This document shows, one piece after another, positions 25,385 through 33,484 of a stretch of 64,000 nucleotides of DNA. Origin of the DNA: CAMAPP01 sp046153685 (GTDB lineage Bacteria > Pseudomonadota > Alphaproteobacteria > CADEGL01). The number at the start of each line of letters is the position of its first letter. The stretch's first letter is position 1. The stretch lies in the NCBI GenBank assembly GCA_046153685.1, contig JBJXGH010000129.1, positions 43,210 through 107,209 on the forward strand, given 5' to 3'. A program made the position numbers and the translations under genes. The notes below the pieces were generated by a model. That model did no database searches, was not told where the DNA came from, and saw nothing but the letters and a program-made list of their open reading frames with translations.

Positions 25385-26038
25385 CTAATTGCGCGGTCTG
25401 ATGCGATCCGGCGTTGGGTCGACGAACTGGAACAATTGCGGCGCGAGCGGCAGGCCGAACGCGGTATCGGATAAGGCAATATTCGTCATGAGGCCCTGCG
25501 CGTCGACTACGGTCCATTTCAACAGCGTGAGCGGCGAGTCGCTGAACACCAGCGTGATGCGTCCGCCACCTGGATCGCTCTTGTCCGCGATGGTCAGGCG
25601 CAAGGACCCGGGACCCTTCTCGAACCCCAGAATGACCGAATCGCGCGTGAATTGAAGGGAATCGCGAACTAGGAACGCGGCCGGGCTGGCATTGAGAGGC
25701 AAATGGCTCACCTGGCCAATCTGCTTGTCAAAATAGATAAGCCAAATCCCGGTGGCGACGATCAAAACCGGCGTTGGCGGATCGTACTCTACGCGCATGC
25801 GCCCGGGCCGGGAGACGTAAATCGATCCAGTGGCGCCGCTGCCGTCATTGTTGAACTGGCTGAAACGTGCGCGCATCGTGCGTACGCCGTTGAGATAGGC
25901 CTCAATTCGCGCCACATCAGCCCGCTCGGACTCGTTGAGGGATTTGACCGCCGGCGCCGCTTCCGCCACGGCAGCCGCCAAGCACATTACCAAAGCAGCG
26001 CACAGTCGCGCGGCGCGCGAAATCAGAGAAACGACCAT
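25385..26038 (-). CDS. lolA: Outer-membrane lipoprotein carrier protein LolA
   Basis: Periplasmic chaperone of 217 residues that ferries lipoproteins to the outer membrane. Signal peptide about 1-27 (ARLCAALVMCLAAAVAEA). The LolA fold is visible from residue 40: YLNGVRTMRARFSQFN, the YVSRPGRMRVEYDPP strand pair, LIYFDKQIGQVSHLPL, and a C-terminal LKWTVVDAQGLMT. Alphaproteobacterial LolA proteins lack a recognisable LolB partner nearby, as here. It follows ftsK by 63 bp on the same strand, a common alphaproteobacterial pairing. Confidence 0.93.
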   Translation of the reverse strand: MVVSLISRAARLCAALVMCLAAAVAEAAPAVKSLNESERADVARIEAYLNGVRTMRARFSQFNNDGSGATGSIYVSRPGRMRVEYDPPTPVLIVATGIWLIYFDKQIGQVSHLPLNASPAAFLVRDSLQFTRDSVILGFEKGPGSLRLTIADKSDPGGGRITLVFSDSPLTLLKWTVVDAQGLMTNIALSDTAFGLPLAPQLFQFVDPTPDRIRPRN

Positions 26039-26101
26039 GGAGATTAAATAGGCTTTCGCCCGGCCGTGCGCCAGCCCCCAACCGATGAATTGATGCTGCG
26101 G

Positions 26102-28486
26102 TCAGCGCATGGCGGCGCGTTCGCCGCCGCTCAGGATCTCGCGCTTGCCCACGTGATTGGCCGCGCCGATAACGCCCTCGCTCTCCATGCGCTCGATCAG
26201 GCGCGCGGCACGGTTGTATCCGATCTGCAGATGGCGCTGCACGAAGCTCGTCGAAGCCTTGCGCTCGCGCAAAACGATGGCGACCGCTTGATCGTACAAT
26301 TCGTCCTCGGCATCGCCATTGCTGCCACCGCCCTCTGACTCCGGCGAATCGTCGTCGGTCACGCCCTCGAGATATTCGGGCTCGCCCTGGTCCTTGAGAA
26401 AACGGACGACGCGCTCGACTTCCTCGTCGCTCACGAAGGGGCCGTGCACGCGCGCAATTCGGCCGCCGCCGACCATGTAAAGCATGTCGCCCTGGCCCAG
26501 CAGCTGTTCGGCGCCTTGTTCACCGAGAATCGTGCGGCTGTCGATCTTGGATGTGACCTGGAAGCTGATGCGCGTAGGAAAGTTCGCCTTGATCGTTCCG
26601 GTGATGACATCGACCGAGGGGCGCTGGGTCGCCATCAACAAGTGGATGCCGCCCGCGCGCGCCATTTGCGCCAAGCGTTGCACCACGACCTCGATGTCCT
26701 TGCCCGCAACGAGCATCAGATCGGCCATTTCGTCGACCACAATGACCACGAACGGCAGGGGGCGCAGATCGAGCGGCTGATCTTCGACCACGGGTTTGCC
26801 GGTCTCGCTGTCGAAACCGGTCTGCACCTTGCGCATGAGAACTTCGCCCTTGCGCCGAGCTTCGGCCAGGCGCGCGTTGTAGCTGGCGATATTGCGCACG
26901 CCCAATTGCGACATTGCGCGGTAACGTTCCTCCATCTCGCGCACGGCCCACTTGAGCGCAACCACCGCCTTGCGCGGGTCCGTCACCACCGGCGTCAAGA
27001 GATGTGGAATGCCGTCGTACACCGACAATTCAAGCATCTTGGGATCGATCAGGATTAACCGACACTCCTCGGGCGTCAGGCGGTACAGAAGCGAGAGGAT
27101 CATCGTATTGATCGCCACCGACTTGCCCGACCCGGTCGTTCCGGCGATCAGAAGGTGGGGCATCCGCGACAGATCGGCGACTATCGGACTGCCGCCGATA
27201 TCCTTGCCAAGAGCGAGCGAAAGGCCGCCGGGGTTCACGAAGCCATCGGCGGAGATGAGTTCGGACAGATAAACCCGTTCGCGATGCGCGTTCGGCAACT
27301 CGATGCCGATGACGTTGCGTCCCGGAACCACGGCCACGCGCGCGGATACGGCGCTCATCGAGCGTGCGATGTCGTCCGATAGGCTGATCACGCGCGAGGT
27401 CTTGGTGCCGGGCGCGGGTTCGAGCTCATACAGCGTCACCACGGGGCCGGGACATACCCTGGTCACCTCGCCGTTGATGCCGAAATCCCGCAGCACGCTT
27501 TCGAGCAATTTGGCGTTCTGGGCGAGCGCATCGCGATCGACCGAGGTGCTTTTGTGCGCTTCGGGTTGAGCTTGCAGCAATTCAGCGCCCGGCAATTCGC
27601 GCTCGGCTTGCGACAGGTCAAGCTCGATCTGTTTGGGCGTGCGCTTCTTGGGCGCGGTGGTGCGCCGTTCGACCACGGGTCCGGCGCGACTCATCGGCAC
27701 GGACGCGGCCTCGTCGTCCTCGCCATCAGCCGCCATCTCGCTAGGCTCGACCAGCGGGGCGCCGCCGTCCATGCGTTGTTCGGCTCGCTTGATGGCGAGC
27801 AACAAATCGGACGCACTCTCGGCCGCGCGTGTGCTGCCGCGAAACAATACGCCTGGCAAGCGCGCCAGAGCCTTGGCGGCGGCGAGCAAGCCCAGGCCCG
27901 CTGCGCGCACATGTTCGCGGCGGACGGAGAACGGCTGCGCGAGGACAAGCCCGGCAAGGGATGTGAGTGCGAGCGCGATAGGTAACGAACCCCAGGAGGT
28001 GTCGGCAAGGGTCGCCAAGCGAACCAGATAGTCGAGCGCCAGGCGGCCGATCGCACCGCCAAAGCCGCCCGCGATCGGCCAGATCTCCGGAAAGGGCAAA
28101 ACGGCGAATGCCGCGGCCGATAGCACGATGCCGATCGGCAGCAATGTAAGCCGCAGCCATAAAGTTGCGGGCTCGCGGTGAAGCGCGACCCTCAGACCCC
28201 AAAGAGCGAAGGCGCCGACCGCGAGCAGGCTCGCCAAACCGAAGCTCTGAAGTGCCAGATCGGCGAGATGAGCGCCTGGTCGGCCCAAAAGATTATGGAC
28301 GGGTTCGCCGGTGGCGCGATTGAACGATGGATCGGTCCGTTGATAGCTCACCAGGGACAAGGCGAGCGCCAACGCCGCCGCGATCCAAGCGAGACCGCGC
28401 AGCTCCACCATCCTCCGGCGCAGGAATCCATAGAAGCCCTGCAACGCTGCCGGGCGCCGGCCGGCAGTACGCGCCACGTTCACCAT
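26102..28486 (-). CDS. ftsK: DNA translocase FtsK
   Basis: Septal DNA pump of 794 residues that clears chromosomes from the division plane and activates XerCD. The N-terminus has four to five membrane helices (about 30-185). A short, polar linker (about 215-300) precedes the alpha domain (VCPGPVVTLYELEPAPG). The motor has Walker A GTTGSGKS and Walker B VIVVDEMADLM. The C-terminal gamma winged helix (QIGYNRAARLIERMESEGV) reads KOPS sites. The linker is much shorter than in E. coli, as usual in alphaproteobacteria. The ATG at 28486 is preferred; an in-frame TTG at 28513 would add nine residues. Confidence 0.96.
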   Translation of the reverse strand: MVNVARTAGRRPAALQGFYGFLRRRMVELRGLAWIAAALALALSLVSYQRTDPSFNRATGEPVHNLLGRPGAHLADLALQSFGLASLLAVGAFALWGLRVALHREPATLWLRLTLLPIGIVLSAAAFAVLPFPEIWPIAGGFGGAIGRLALDYLVRLATLADTSWGSLPIALALTSLAGLVLAQPFSVRREHVRAAGLGLLAAAKALARLPGVLFRGSTRAAESASDLLLAIKRAEQRMDGGAPLVEPSEMAADGEDDEAASVPMSRAGPVVERRTTAPKKRTPKQIELDLSQAERELPGAELLQAQPEAHKSTSVDRDALAQNAKLLESVLRDFGINGEVTRVCPGPVVTLYELEPAPGTKTSRVISLSDDIARSMSAVSARVAVVPGRNVIGIELPNAHRERVYLSELISADGFVNPGGLSLALGKDIGGSPIVADLSRMPHLLIAGTTGSGKSVAINTMILSLLYRLTPEECRLILIDPKMLELSVYDGIPHLLTPVVTDPRKAVVALKWAVREMEERYRAMSQLGVRNIASYNARLAEARRKGEVLMRKVQTGFDSETGKPVVEDQPLDLRPLPFVVIVVDEMADLMLVAGKDIEVVVQRLAQMARAGGIHLLMATQRPSVDVITGTIKANFPTRISFQVTSKIDSRTILGEQGAEQLLGQGDMLYMVGGGRIARVHGPFVSDEEVERVVRFLKDQGEPEYLEGVTDDDSPESEGGGSNGDAEDELYDQAVAIVLRERKASTSFVQRHLQIGYNRAARLIERMESEGVIGAANHVGKREILSGGERAAMR

Positions 28487-28588
28487 CAGGTGCCCTTTCG
28501 TGGACCAAGCCAAACGTCCACCCCCGCACGCAAAGCGCGTTCGAGTCGGCCACCTCCCATCTGAATAATAGACTGTAACATCTTGAAT

Positions 28589-28603
28589 GGCAATGAAATT
28601 GCC
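28589..28603. promoter_or_regulatory. 15-bp palindrome in the ftsK/UbiH-family intergenic region
   Basis: GGCAAT-gaa-ATTGCC is a perfect inverted repeat with 6-bp arms between the divergent ftsK and UbiH-family genes. It looks like a dimeric regulator's operator; the protein is unknown. A second, larger imperfect hairpin (GGCGAA..TTCGCC nested in AGCCC..GGGCT) lies at about 28607-28642. Confidence 0.35.
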
Positions 28604-28696
28604 TCAAGCCCTGACGGGGTATGGCGAAGTTTCGCCGGGGCTCTATGCTCGCGTGCGCTTGGCTTGAGGTTCTGGCCTTGAAACGGAGCGAAATAC

Positions 28697-30001
28697 ATGA
28701 CGCCCGAAAGGCCCGAACACGAAAGGCCCAAACACGACCAACCAGACGCGGCCGAGCAATCGAAAGCTCCCGAACATTTGAAGACCCCCGAACATTTGAA
28801 GACCGATGTGGTGATCGTCGGCGGCGGCATGGCGGGACTTACCCTCGCTGCGGCCCTTGGCGGTGTCGGCCTCGGCGTCGTCGTAGTCGATACCCAGGCC
28901 CAGGGGGACAAGATTGCTACGCCCTATGACGGGCGCACATCGGCCATCGCGCACGGTTCGATGCGGGTTCTCAAGGGCATCGGGCTATGGCCGCGCTTGG
29001 TTGGCGAGGCCGAGCCAATTCTCGATATCCGAGTATCTGACGGCGATTCGCGTTTGTTCCTGCACTACGACCATCGCGGCATCGGCGATGATCCGCTCGG
29101 CTACATCGTTGAAAACACAGTGATCCAGAGAGCGCTGCACGCCCATCTTGCGGATTTGCCTTCGGTGCGCGTACTCGCGCCCGCGCGTGTGGCGGCGCTC
29201 GATCGATCGGGAAATTTTGCCCGCGCGCTGCTCGCGGACGGCCGCATTGTTTTCGCCGCCCTTGCCGTTGCAGCCGATGGGCGAAGCTCGCCCATGCGTC
29301 GCGCCGCGGGCATCGCGGTCACTCAATGGCGCTATGGGCAAACCAGCCTGGTGTGCACGGTTGCGCACGAAATTCCCCATCGCGGCATCGCGCATGAACG
29401 TTTTCTGCCTGCGGGTCCATTGGCCGTCTTGCCGATGCGCGGCCAACGCTCGTCCATCGTGTGGTCCGAGCGTGACGACGTGGCTGCGGCGGCTTTCGCG
29501 CTCGACGACAGAGCCTTTACAACGGAAATCGAACGACGTTTTGGACCATGGCTCGGCTCCATGACTCTCGTCGGCGGCCGCTGGCGCTACCCTTTGGGTC
29601 TTGCCCACGCCGAGTGTTACGTGGCGGATCGCTTGGTACTGCTTGGCGATGCCGCGCACGCGATCCATCCGATCGCCGGTCAGGGATTCAATCTCGGACT
29701 GCGTGACATTGCGGTTCTCGCCGAGGTCGTTGTGGACGCGGTCCGGCTCGGCCTCGATCCGGGCGATGCGCAGGCGCTGGCGCGTTACGAGCGCTGGCGG
29801 CGCTTCGATTCGATGGCGCTCGTCGTCGCGACCGATGCGCTAAACCGTTTGTTTTCGACGGCGTTTCCACCGCTGCGCCTGGCGCGCACGCTAGGCTTGG
29901 CAGCGGTCGATCGACTGCCACCCCTCAAGCGGCTATTCATGCGCCACGCCATGGGCGTGGTTGGGGACTTGCCGCGCCTTGCGCGCGGCGAGGCGTTATG
30001 A
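28697..30001 (+). CDS. UbiH/UbiF/COQ6-family FAD-dependent hydroxylase
   Basis: Protein of 434 residues, a class A flavin monooxygenase of the ubiquinone-biosynthesis family. The dinucleotide-binding motif VVIVGGGMAGLTLA begins near residue 38, the second FAD motif VLLGDAAHAIHPIAGQGFNLGLRD is near 315. These enzymes hydroxylate the ubiquinone ring; which carbon cannot be told here. Unusually, about 36 residues precede the FAD motif and are low-complexity: PEH and PKH units followed by a perfect double PEHLKT coded by an 18-bp tandem duplication. It converges with the DUF971 gene ten bases downstream. Confidence 0.9.
   Translation: MTPERPEHERPKHDQPDAAEQSKAPEHLKTPEHLKTDVVIVGGGMAGLTLAAALGGVGLGVVVVDTQAQGDKIATPYDGRTSAIAHGSMRVLKGIGLWPRLVGEAEPILDIRVSDGDSRLFLHYDHRGIGDDPLGYIVENTVIQRALHAHLADLPSVRVLAPARVAALDRSGNFARALLADGRIVFAALAVAADGRSSPMRRAAGIAVTQWRYGQTSLVCTVAHEIPHRGIAHERFLPAGPLAVLPMRGQRSSIVWSERDDVAAAAFALDDRAFTTEIERRFGPWLGSMTLVGGRWRYPLGLAHAECYVADRLVLLGDAAHAIHPIAGQGFNLGLRDIAVLAEVVVDAVRLGLDPGDAQALARYERWRRFDSMALVVATDALNRLFSTAFPPLRLARTLGLAAVDRLPPLKRLFMRHAMGVVGDLPRLARGEAL
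28769..28804 (+). repeat. Perfect 18-bp tandem duplication inside the UbiH-family gene
   Basis: Two exact copies (28769-28786 and 28787-28804) each encode PEHLKT. They lie in the N-terminal tail before the FAD-binding motif. The length is a multiple of three, so copy-number change would keep the frame. Confidence 0.85.
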
Positions 30002-30011
30002 TTCGAAAACT

Positions 30012-30386
30012 CTAGGGTTCGCGTGAGAGCGCGCGTTCGGCGAGCGCCGAGAGATAGGCGCGCCACACCGCGTCCCGGGTTTCGCCCAATTCGTGCAAAT
30101 AGGACCAGGAGAAAATGCCGGTATCGTGTCCGTCGTCGAAATGGATGCGCACCGCGTAATTGCCGACCGGCTCGAGCCGCTTGATCCCGACCAGGCGCTT
30201 GCCCCCGAGAACGGTCTTCTGGCCTGCGCCGTGGCCGCGCACCTCGGCCGAGGGGCTTTCCACGCGCAGCAACTCCGCTGGCAGGCGAATGGATTTGCCG
30301 TCGTCGAAATCGATTTCGAGCGCGCGCTCGGCGGATTTCACCCGAATCTCCACCGGCCAATGCCGGGTGCCGTATTCTTCGCCCAT
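30012..30386 (-). CDS. DUF971 protein (GBBH-like N-terminal domain)
   Basis: Protein of 124 residues matching the DUF971 domain, also found at the N-terminus of gamma-butyrobetaine hydroxylases. Seen: RHWPVEIRVKSAERALEIDFDDGK, PAELLRVESPSAEVRGHG, then VGNYAVRIHFDDGHDTGIFSWSYLHELG, which is the most conserved block. Bacterial stand-alone copies have been linked to Fe-S or molybdenum-cofactor protein handling, but the role here is unproven. Start at ATG 30386; it lies 31 bp after Trm112 on the same strand. Confidence 0.85.
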   Translation of the reverse strand: MGEEYGTRHWPVEIRVKSAERALEIDFDDGKSIRLPAELLRVESPSAEVRGHGAGQKTVLGGKRLVGIKRLEPVGNYAVRIHFDDGHDTGIFSWSYLHELGETRDAVWRAYLSALAERALSREP

Positions 30387-30417
30387 TTCCGCCGTCTCGC
30401 GCTCGCGCCGTTTTTGT

Positions 30418-30615
30418 TCAACGCGCTCGGTCGTCGAGCTTGCGTGCCTCGTCCACCAGCATGATCGGAATTCCGTCCCGGATCGGATAGGCGAGGCCCG
30501 CCCCCTCGCTGACCAGCTCCTGCGCCGCCGCGTCATAGCGCAGCGGGCCTTTGGTCAGCGGACAGACCAGGATTTCGAGTAATTTCGGATCGACGCCGGT
30601 CGTGCCGTTTGCCAT
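30418..30615 (-). CDS. Trm112/YcaR-family small protein
   Basis: Protein of 65 residues. The Trm112 pattern is clear: LLEILVCPLTKGPLRYD near residues 12-28 and AYPIRDGIPIMLVDEAR near 42-58. Bacterial members usually keep only one cysteine, as here, so they do not hold zinc as the eukaryotic Trm112 does. The family acts as a small partner that activates methyltransferases. Part of the minus-strand run LON-domain protein, Trm112, DUF971. Confidence 0.93.
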   Translation of the reverse strand: MANGTTGVDPKLLEILVCPLTKGPLRYDAAAQELVSEGAGLAYPIRDGIPIMLVDEARKLDDRAR

Positions 30616-30687
30616 GAGAATGGCTCCTTTTTTCCCATTCGCCCGCCGGCCGGTTTGGCCAAGGAGCGTGCCGAAACGATCGCGCTG

Positions 30688-31353
30688 TCAGTGCTTGACG
30701 GGGCGGCTTTCGCCGCTCTCAAGCAAGGCCATTTCCAGCAGCGCAATCACCACCCGGCTGCGCTCCGTCAAGTTGGCGGCTTCGAGCAGCGCCTGCTTCT
30801 CGCTCGCCTCGAACGGGCACAGCATCGCAAGGCTCGATATCAGCCGTTCATCCGAGATCTGCTTGATCGCGTCCCAATTGGCCGTGAAATTTCGCTTGGC
30901 GCAATAGGCCGCCAGCGCACCCGAAAGCCGGTCGCGATCGACGCGTCCGTCGCGACCCTGCGCCAGATCGTCCATGAAGGGGGCATAATTCGGCGATACT
31001 CGGCGATAGCCGTTGAGGAGGGGTAATTCCTCGTGGATGCGGAAGCGGCAGATGCCGATGAGCGTCATGTGATAGCGCCCGTCCTCGGTCTGGCGGCATT
31101 CCGTTATCCGTCCCATGCAACCGGTAGGGTAGATTTCGGGCCGTGGGTTGTCAGGCGTGGCATCTGAGTTCGCGCGCGGCTGGATCAATCCGATCAATCC
31201 CGGCCCCTCCAGCGCGTCGCGTGTCATCGCGCGGTAGCGCGGCTCGAAAATGTGCAGAGGAAGCTCCGCGCCCGGCAGCAGCAGAACGCCGCTCAGGGGA
31301 AAGACCGGCAATATTTCCGGAAGAACCTCACCGCTGCGCGCGTTCTCACCCAT
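30688..31353 (-). CDS. LON peptidase substrate-binding (N-terminal) domain protein
   Basis: Protein of 221 residues that has the Lon N-terminal substrate-binding domain but no ATPase or protease part. Motifs: LPVFPLSGVLLLPGAELPLHIFEPRYRAM (about 14-42), GCMGRI (79-84) and a helical C-terminus (SDERLISSLAMLCPFEASEKQALLEA). Stand-alone copies are common in alphaproteobacteria next to cnoX and probably handle unfolded protein. The ATG at 31353 is 20 bp after cnoX. Confidence 0.9.
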   Translation of the reverse strand: MGENARSGEVLPEILPVFPLSGVLLLPGAELPLHIFEPRYRAMTRDALEGPGLIGLIQPRANSDATPDNPRPEIYPTGCMGRITECRQTEDGRYHMTLIGICRFRIHEELPLLNGYRRVSPNYAPFMDDLAQGRDGRVDRDRLSGALAAYCAKRNFTANWDAIKQISDERLISSLAMLCPFEASEKQALLEAANLTERSRVVIALLEMALLESGESRPVKH

Positions 31354-31373
31354 GGTATCGGCGCCTTCGCGCC

Positions 31374-32288
31374 TCACTTGAACAGAATCGCGGATAATTT
31401 GCGACGGCCAGCGGACACAAGCGGGTGACCGAAGCCGAGCGCGTCGAAAATCTGCACCAATTGCTTGCGCGCGGCGTCTTCGTTCCAATCGCGCTTGCGG
31501 CGGATAACTTCGAGCAACGCATCGATCGAACCTTCGGTGTTTTGCGCCGCGTACTGCGCCAGCGCCCAATCGAACCGCGCCTGATGGTCGTTCGGATCTT
31601 GTGCCAGGCGGGTTTCATACTCACCGAGTTTGCCCGACGACAGGTGCGCCTTCTCGGCCAACTCGATGGCCGAGCGCGCCGCCGCGACTTCGGCGTCGCC
31701 GGCGCTTTCCTTCGGCACGGCGTCGAGATATTGCCGCGCCTGGGCAAGGTCGCCCGCGAGCACGCGCGCGCGCGCTAGACCCGCGATCGCTTTCACGTTT
31801 TTGGGATCGTGGGCCAGTATCTGGCCGTAGATGGCCGTGGCGGTGCCCGCGTCCTTGGCTTCGAGCGCGGCCTTGGCCTCGGCCAGCGCCGCGTCGATGG
31901 GATCGGGGCCGACATGTTCGCCGCCGCCGATCAGGCGCTCGACGAACTGGCGGATCTGGGTTTCGGTTTGCAGACCGACGAAGCCGTCTACCGGACGGCC
32001 GTCCTTGAAGCCATAGACGACCGGAATCGATTGGATGCGCAATTGCTGCGCCAGTTCCTGGTTTTCGTCGACATTGATCTTGACCAGCTTGACCTTGCCC
32101 GCAGCCGCCTTGACGACTTTTTCGAGCGCGGGCGTCAGCTGTTTGCACGGCCCGCACCACGGCGCCCAGAAATCGACGAGCACGGGCGTCGTCTTCGACA
32201 CCTCGATGACATCGGCCATGAAGCGCTGATTATCGCTGTCTTTGATCAGGTCTTGGGGTGCCGCGGCGGCGCCGATAAGGGCTTCCAT
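31374..32288 (-). CDS. cnoX: Thioredoxin-TPR co-chaperone CnoX (YbbN)
   Basis: Protein of 304 residues: a thioredoxin domain (about 20-125, active site WCGPC with Cys45 and Cys48) followed by TPR-like helices (about 130-304). CnoX protects clients from aggregation and oxidation and hands them to GroEL. The intact CXXC matches the alphaproteobacterial form, while E. coli has SXXC, so redox activity is likely. Start at ATG 32288; longer frames to 32462 are not conserved. It is followed by the LON-domain gene in the same transcript. Confidence 0.92.
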   Translation of the reverse strand: MEALIGAAAAPQDLIKDSDNQRFMADVIEVSKTTPVLVDFWAPWCGPCKQLTPALEKVVKAAAGKVKLVKINVDENQELAQQLRIQSIPVVYGFKDGRPVDGFVGLQTETQIRQFVERLIGGGEHVGPDPIDAALAEAKAALEAKDAGTATAIYGQILAHDPKNVKAIAGLARARVLAGDLAQARQYLDAVPKESAGDAEVAAARSAIELAEKAHLSSGKLGEYETRLAQDPNDHQARFDWALAQYAAQNTEGSIDALLEVIRRKRDWNEDAARKQLVQIFDALGFGHPLVSAGRRKLSAILFK

Positions 32289-32392
32289 GGGTCTCGCTTT
32301 CCGAGGGTTGTCCGTCCACCCATATTTGGCCGCGCGCATCGCCGCTTGCAACCCCGGAGAGCCCGACGCGGTCATGTCTGATTCAGCCGGGC

Positions 32393-32917
32393 TTATCCGG
32401 CCGGCTCGGGCGCGGCCTCGTCCGGAGCGTCGAAATCGAGAACGCGCGGGACATGGCCGCACGCGGCGATGAAGGCGAGCAATCCCTGGGCTGGCACCGC
32501 CGTCGTCATGTCGTTGGTCAGGGGGTGATAGTTGAGTGGGTCGCGCGCGAGCATCGCCGAATCCAGCACGACCGCGACCTTGTGTTCGGTGTCGTTGACG
32601 AGGCCGAACGGGGTCACGGCACCTGGGCGCACACCCAGGATTTCAAGCAAGAGCTCCGGGCTGCCGAAGGACAGGCTGCCGGTTCCGAGCGTCTTGCGCA
32701 GGCGTTTCAGGTCTATCGTCCGGTCCTCGAGTGCGACCACGAGGTAGAGCTCGCCGCGCTTCCCCTTGAGGAATAGGCTTTTGCAATGCCCGCCCGGCAG
32801 CGTGCCGCGCAGGGCCTTGCTATCGGCCACGGTGAACAGCGGCGGGTGCTGGTGATTGGTGTAGCGGATGCCAAGCTCGGCCAAGCGCGCGAGCAATTGA
32901 TCGGGTGAGTATGCCAT
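32393..32917 (-). CDS. YbaK/ProX-type prolyl-tRNA editing deacylase
   Basis: Protein of 174 residues of the YbaK/INS editing domain family. Visible: TNHQHPPLFTVADSKALRG near the N-terminus, GGHCKSLFLKGKRGELYLVVAL with the catalytic Lys, LSFGSPELLLEILGVRPGAVTPFGLVND, and a C-terminal PLNYHPLTNDMTTAV. The layout fits ProXp-ala (PrdX), which hydrolyses alanine from mischarged tRNA-Pro. It is separate from cnoX (104 bp) and faces away from tRNA-Gly. Confidence 0.9.
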   Translation of the reverse strand: MAYSPDQLLARLAELGIRYTNHQHPPLFTVADSKALRGTLPGGHCKSLFLKGKRGELYLVVALEDRTIDLKRLRKTLGTGSLSFGSPELLLEILGVRPGAVTPFGLVNDTEHKVAVVLDSAMLARDPLNYHPLTNDMTTAVPAQGLLAFIAACGHVPRVLDFDAPDEAAPEPAG

Positions 32918-33050
32918 GGGGGCACGATAAAACGGATTGGGCTTGGTCTGGAAGGTGGGTGTGGGGCGCGTTGATGCCGTCGGCCGGGACGGCGTCCCGA
33001 ACGCGCCCGCAAGGCTTCCCCGTGCCTCGCCCCCGTGGCGTACCCCCTGT

Positions 33051-33084
33051 TTGCGCCATGGCTTGCGCCATGACTTGCAATGAC
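33051..33084. repeat. 12-bp short tandem repeat upstream of tRNA-Gly
   Basis: TTGCGCCATGGC, TTGCGCCATGAC and a shortened TTGCAATGAC follow one another. The last copy supplies the TTGCAA that looks like the -35 box of the tRNA promoter. Confidence 0.6.
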
Positions 33085-33102
33085 GCTCCGAGGACGTAAT
33101 AT
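33075..33102 (+). promoter_or_regulatory. Likely sigma-70 promoter of tRNA-Gly
   Basis: TTGCAA (33075-33080), a 16-base spacer and TAATAT (33097-33102) fit a housekeeping promoter; transcription would begin a few bases before the tRNA at 33114. Confidence 0.55.
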
Positions 33103-33113
33103 CCCGCCCGAAA

Positions 33114-33188
33114 GCGGGAGTAGCTCAGGGGTAGAGCATCACGTTGCCAACGTGAGGGTCGAGGGTTCGAATCCCTTCTCCCGCTCCA
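33114..33188 (+). tRNA. tRNA-Gly(GCC)
   Basis: A full cloverleaf can be drawn by hand: acceptor stem GCGGGAG/CTCCCGC, D arm GCTC..GAGC, anticodon stem TCACG/CGTGA with loop TTGCCAA (anticodon GCC at 33146-33148), T stem GAGGG/CCCTT with TTCGAAT loop, discriminator T and an encoded CCA at 33186-33188. A short CCCGC..GCGGG pairing with the leader (from 33103) could compete with the acceptor stem before processing. Confidence 0.97.
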
Positions 33189-33221
33189 GTTTCCGGAACC
33201 CCGTCGCTCCGCCGCCGCGCG

Positions 33222-33446
33222 TCAGGTCCGCTTGGCGTGTTCCTCGGCGATGGTGTAGCGGATCTGGCAACTGGGGCGTGTGGCCTGCGCCATGTCGCGC
33301 CAAGCGGCTTCAGCCAATTCCTTGCGCTCGAACGGTCCGACCAATTTCTCCGTGCCAGGCACCAGGCGCTCGAAGGCGACGGAGTCGTATTCGCCGCCGA
33401 CGATCCAATAGCGCGGTTCGGGTGCGTTCATTCGAAGTCGCTCCAT
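33222..33446 (-). CDS. DUF4170 small protein
   Basis: Protein of 74 residues (69 if it starts at ATG 33431). The core YWIVGGEYDSVAFERLVPGTEKLVGPF matches the alphaproteobacterial DUF4170 family, whose role is unknown; the C-terminal part AWRDMAQATRPSCQIRYTI is also typical. ATG 33446 has AAGGA eight bases upstream and ATG 33431 has GGAG nine bases upstream, so the start cannot be settled. It follows isocitrate lyase on the same strand, 38 bp after its stop. Confidence 0.82.
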   Translation of the reverse strand: MERLRMNAPEPRYWIVGGEYDSVAFERLVPGTEKLVGPFERKELAEAAWRDMAQATRPSCQIRYTIAEEHAKRT

Positions 33447-33484
33447 CTCTTATCCTTGTCCTCGCTGTTGCCGCGCGTTCGCGG

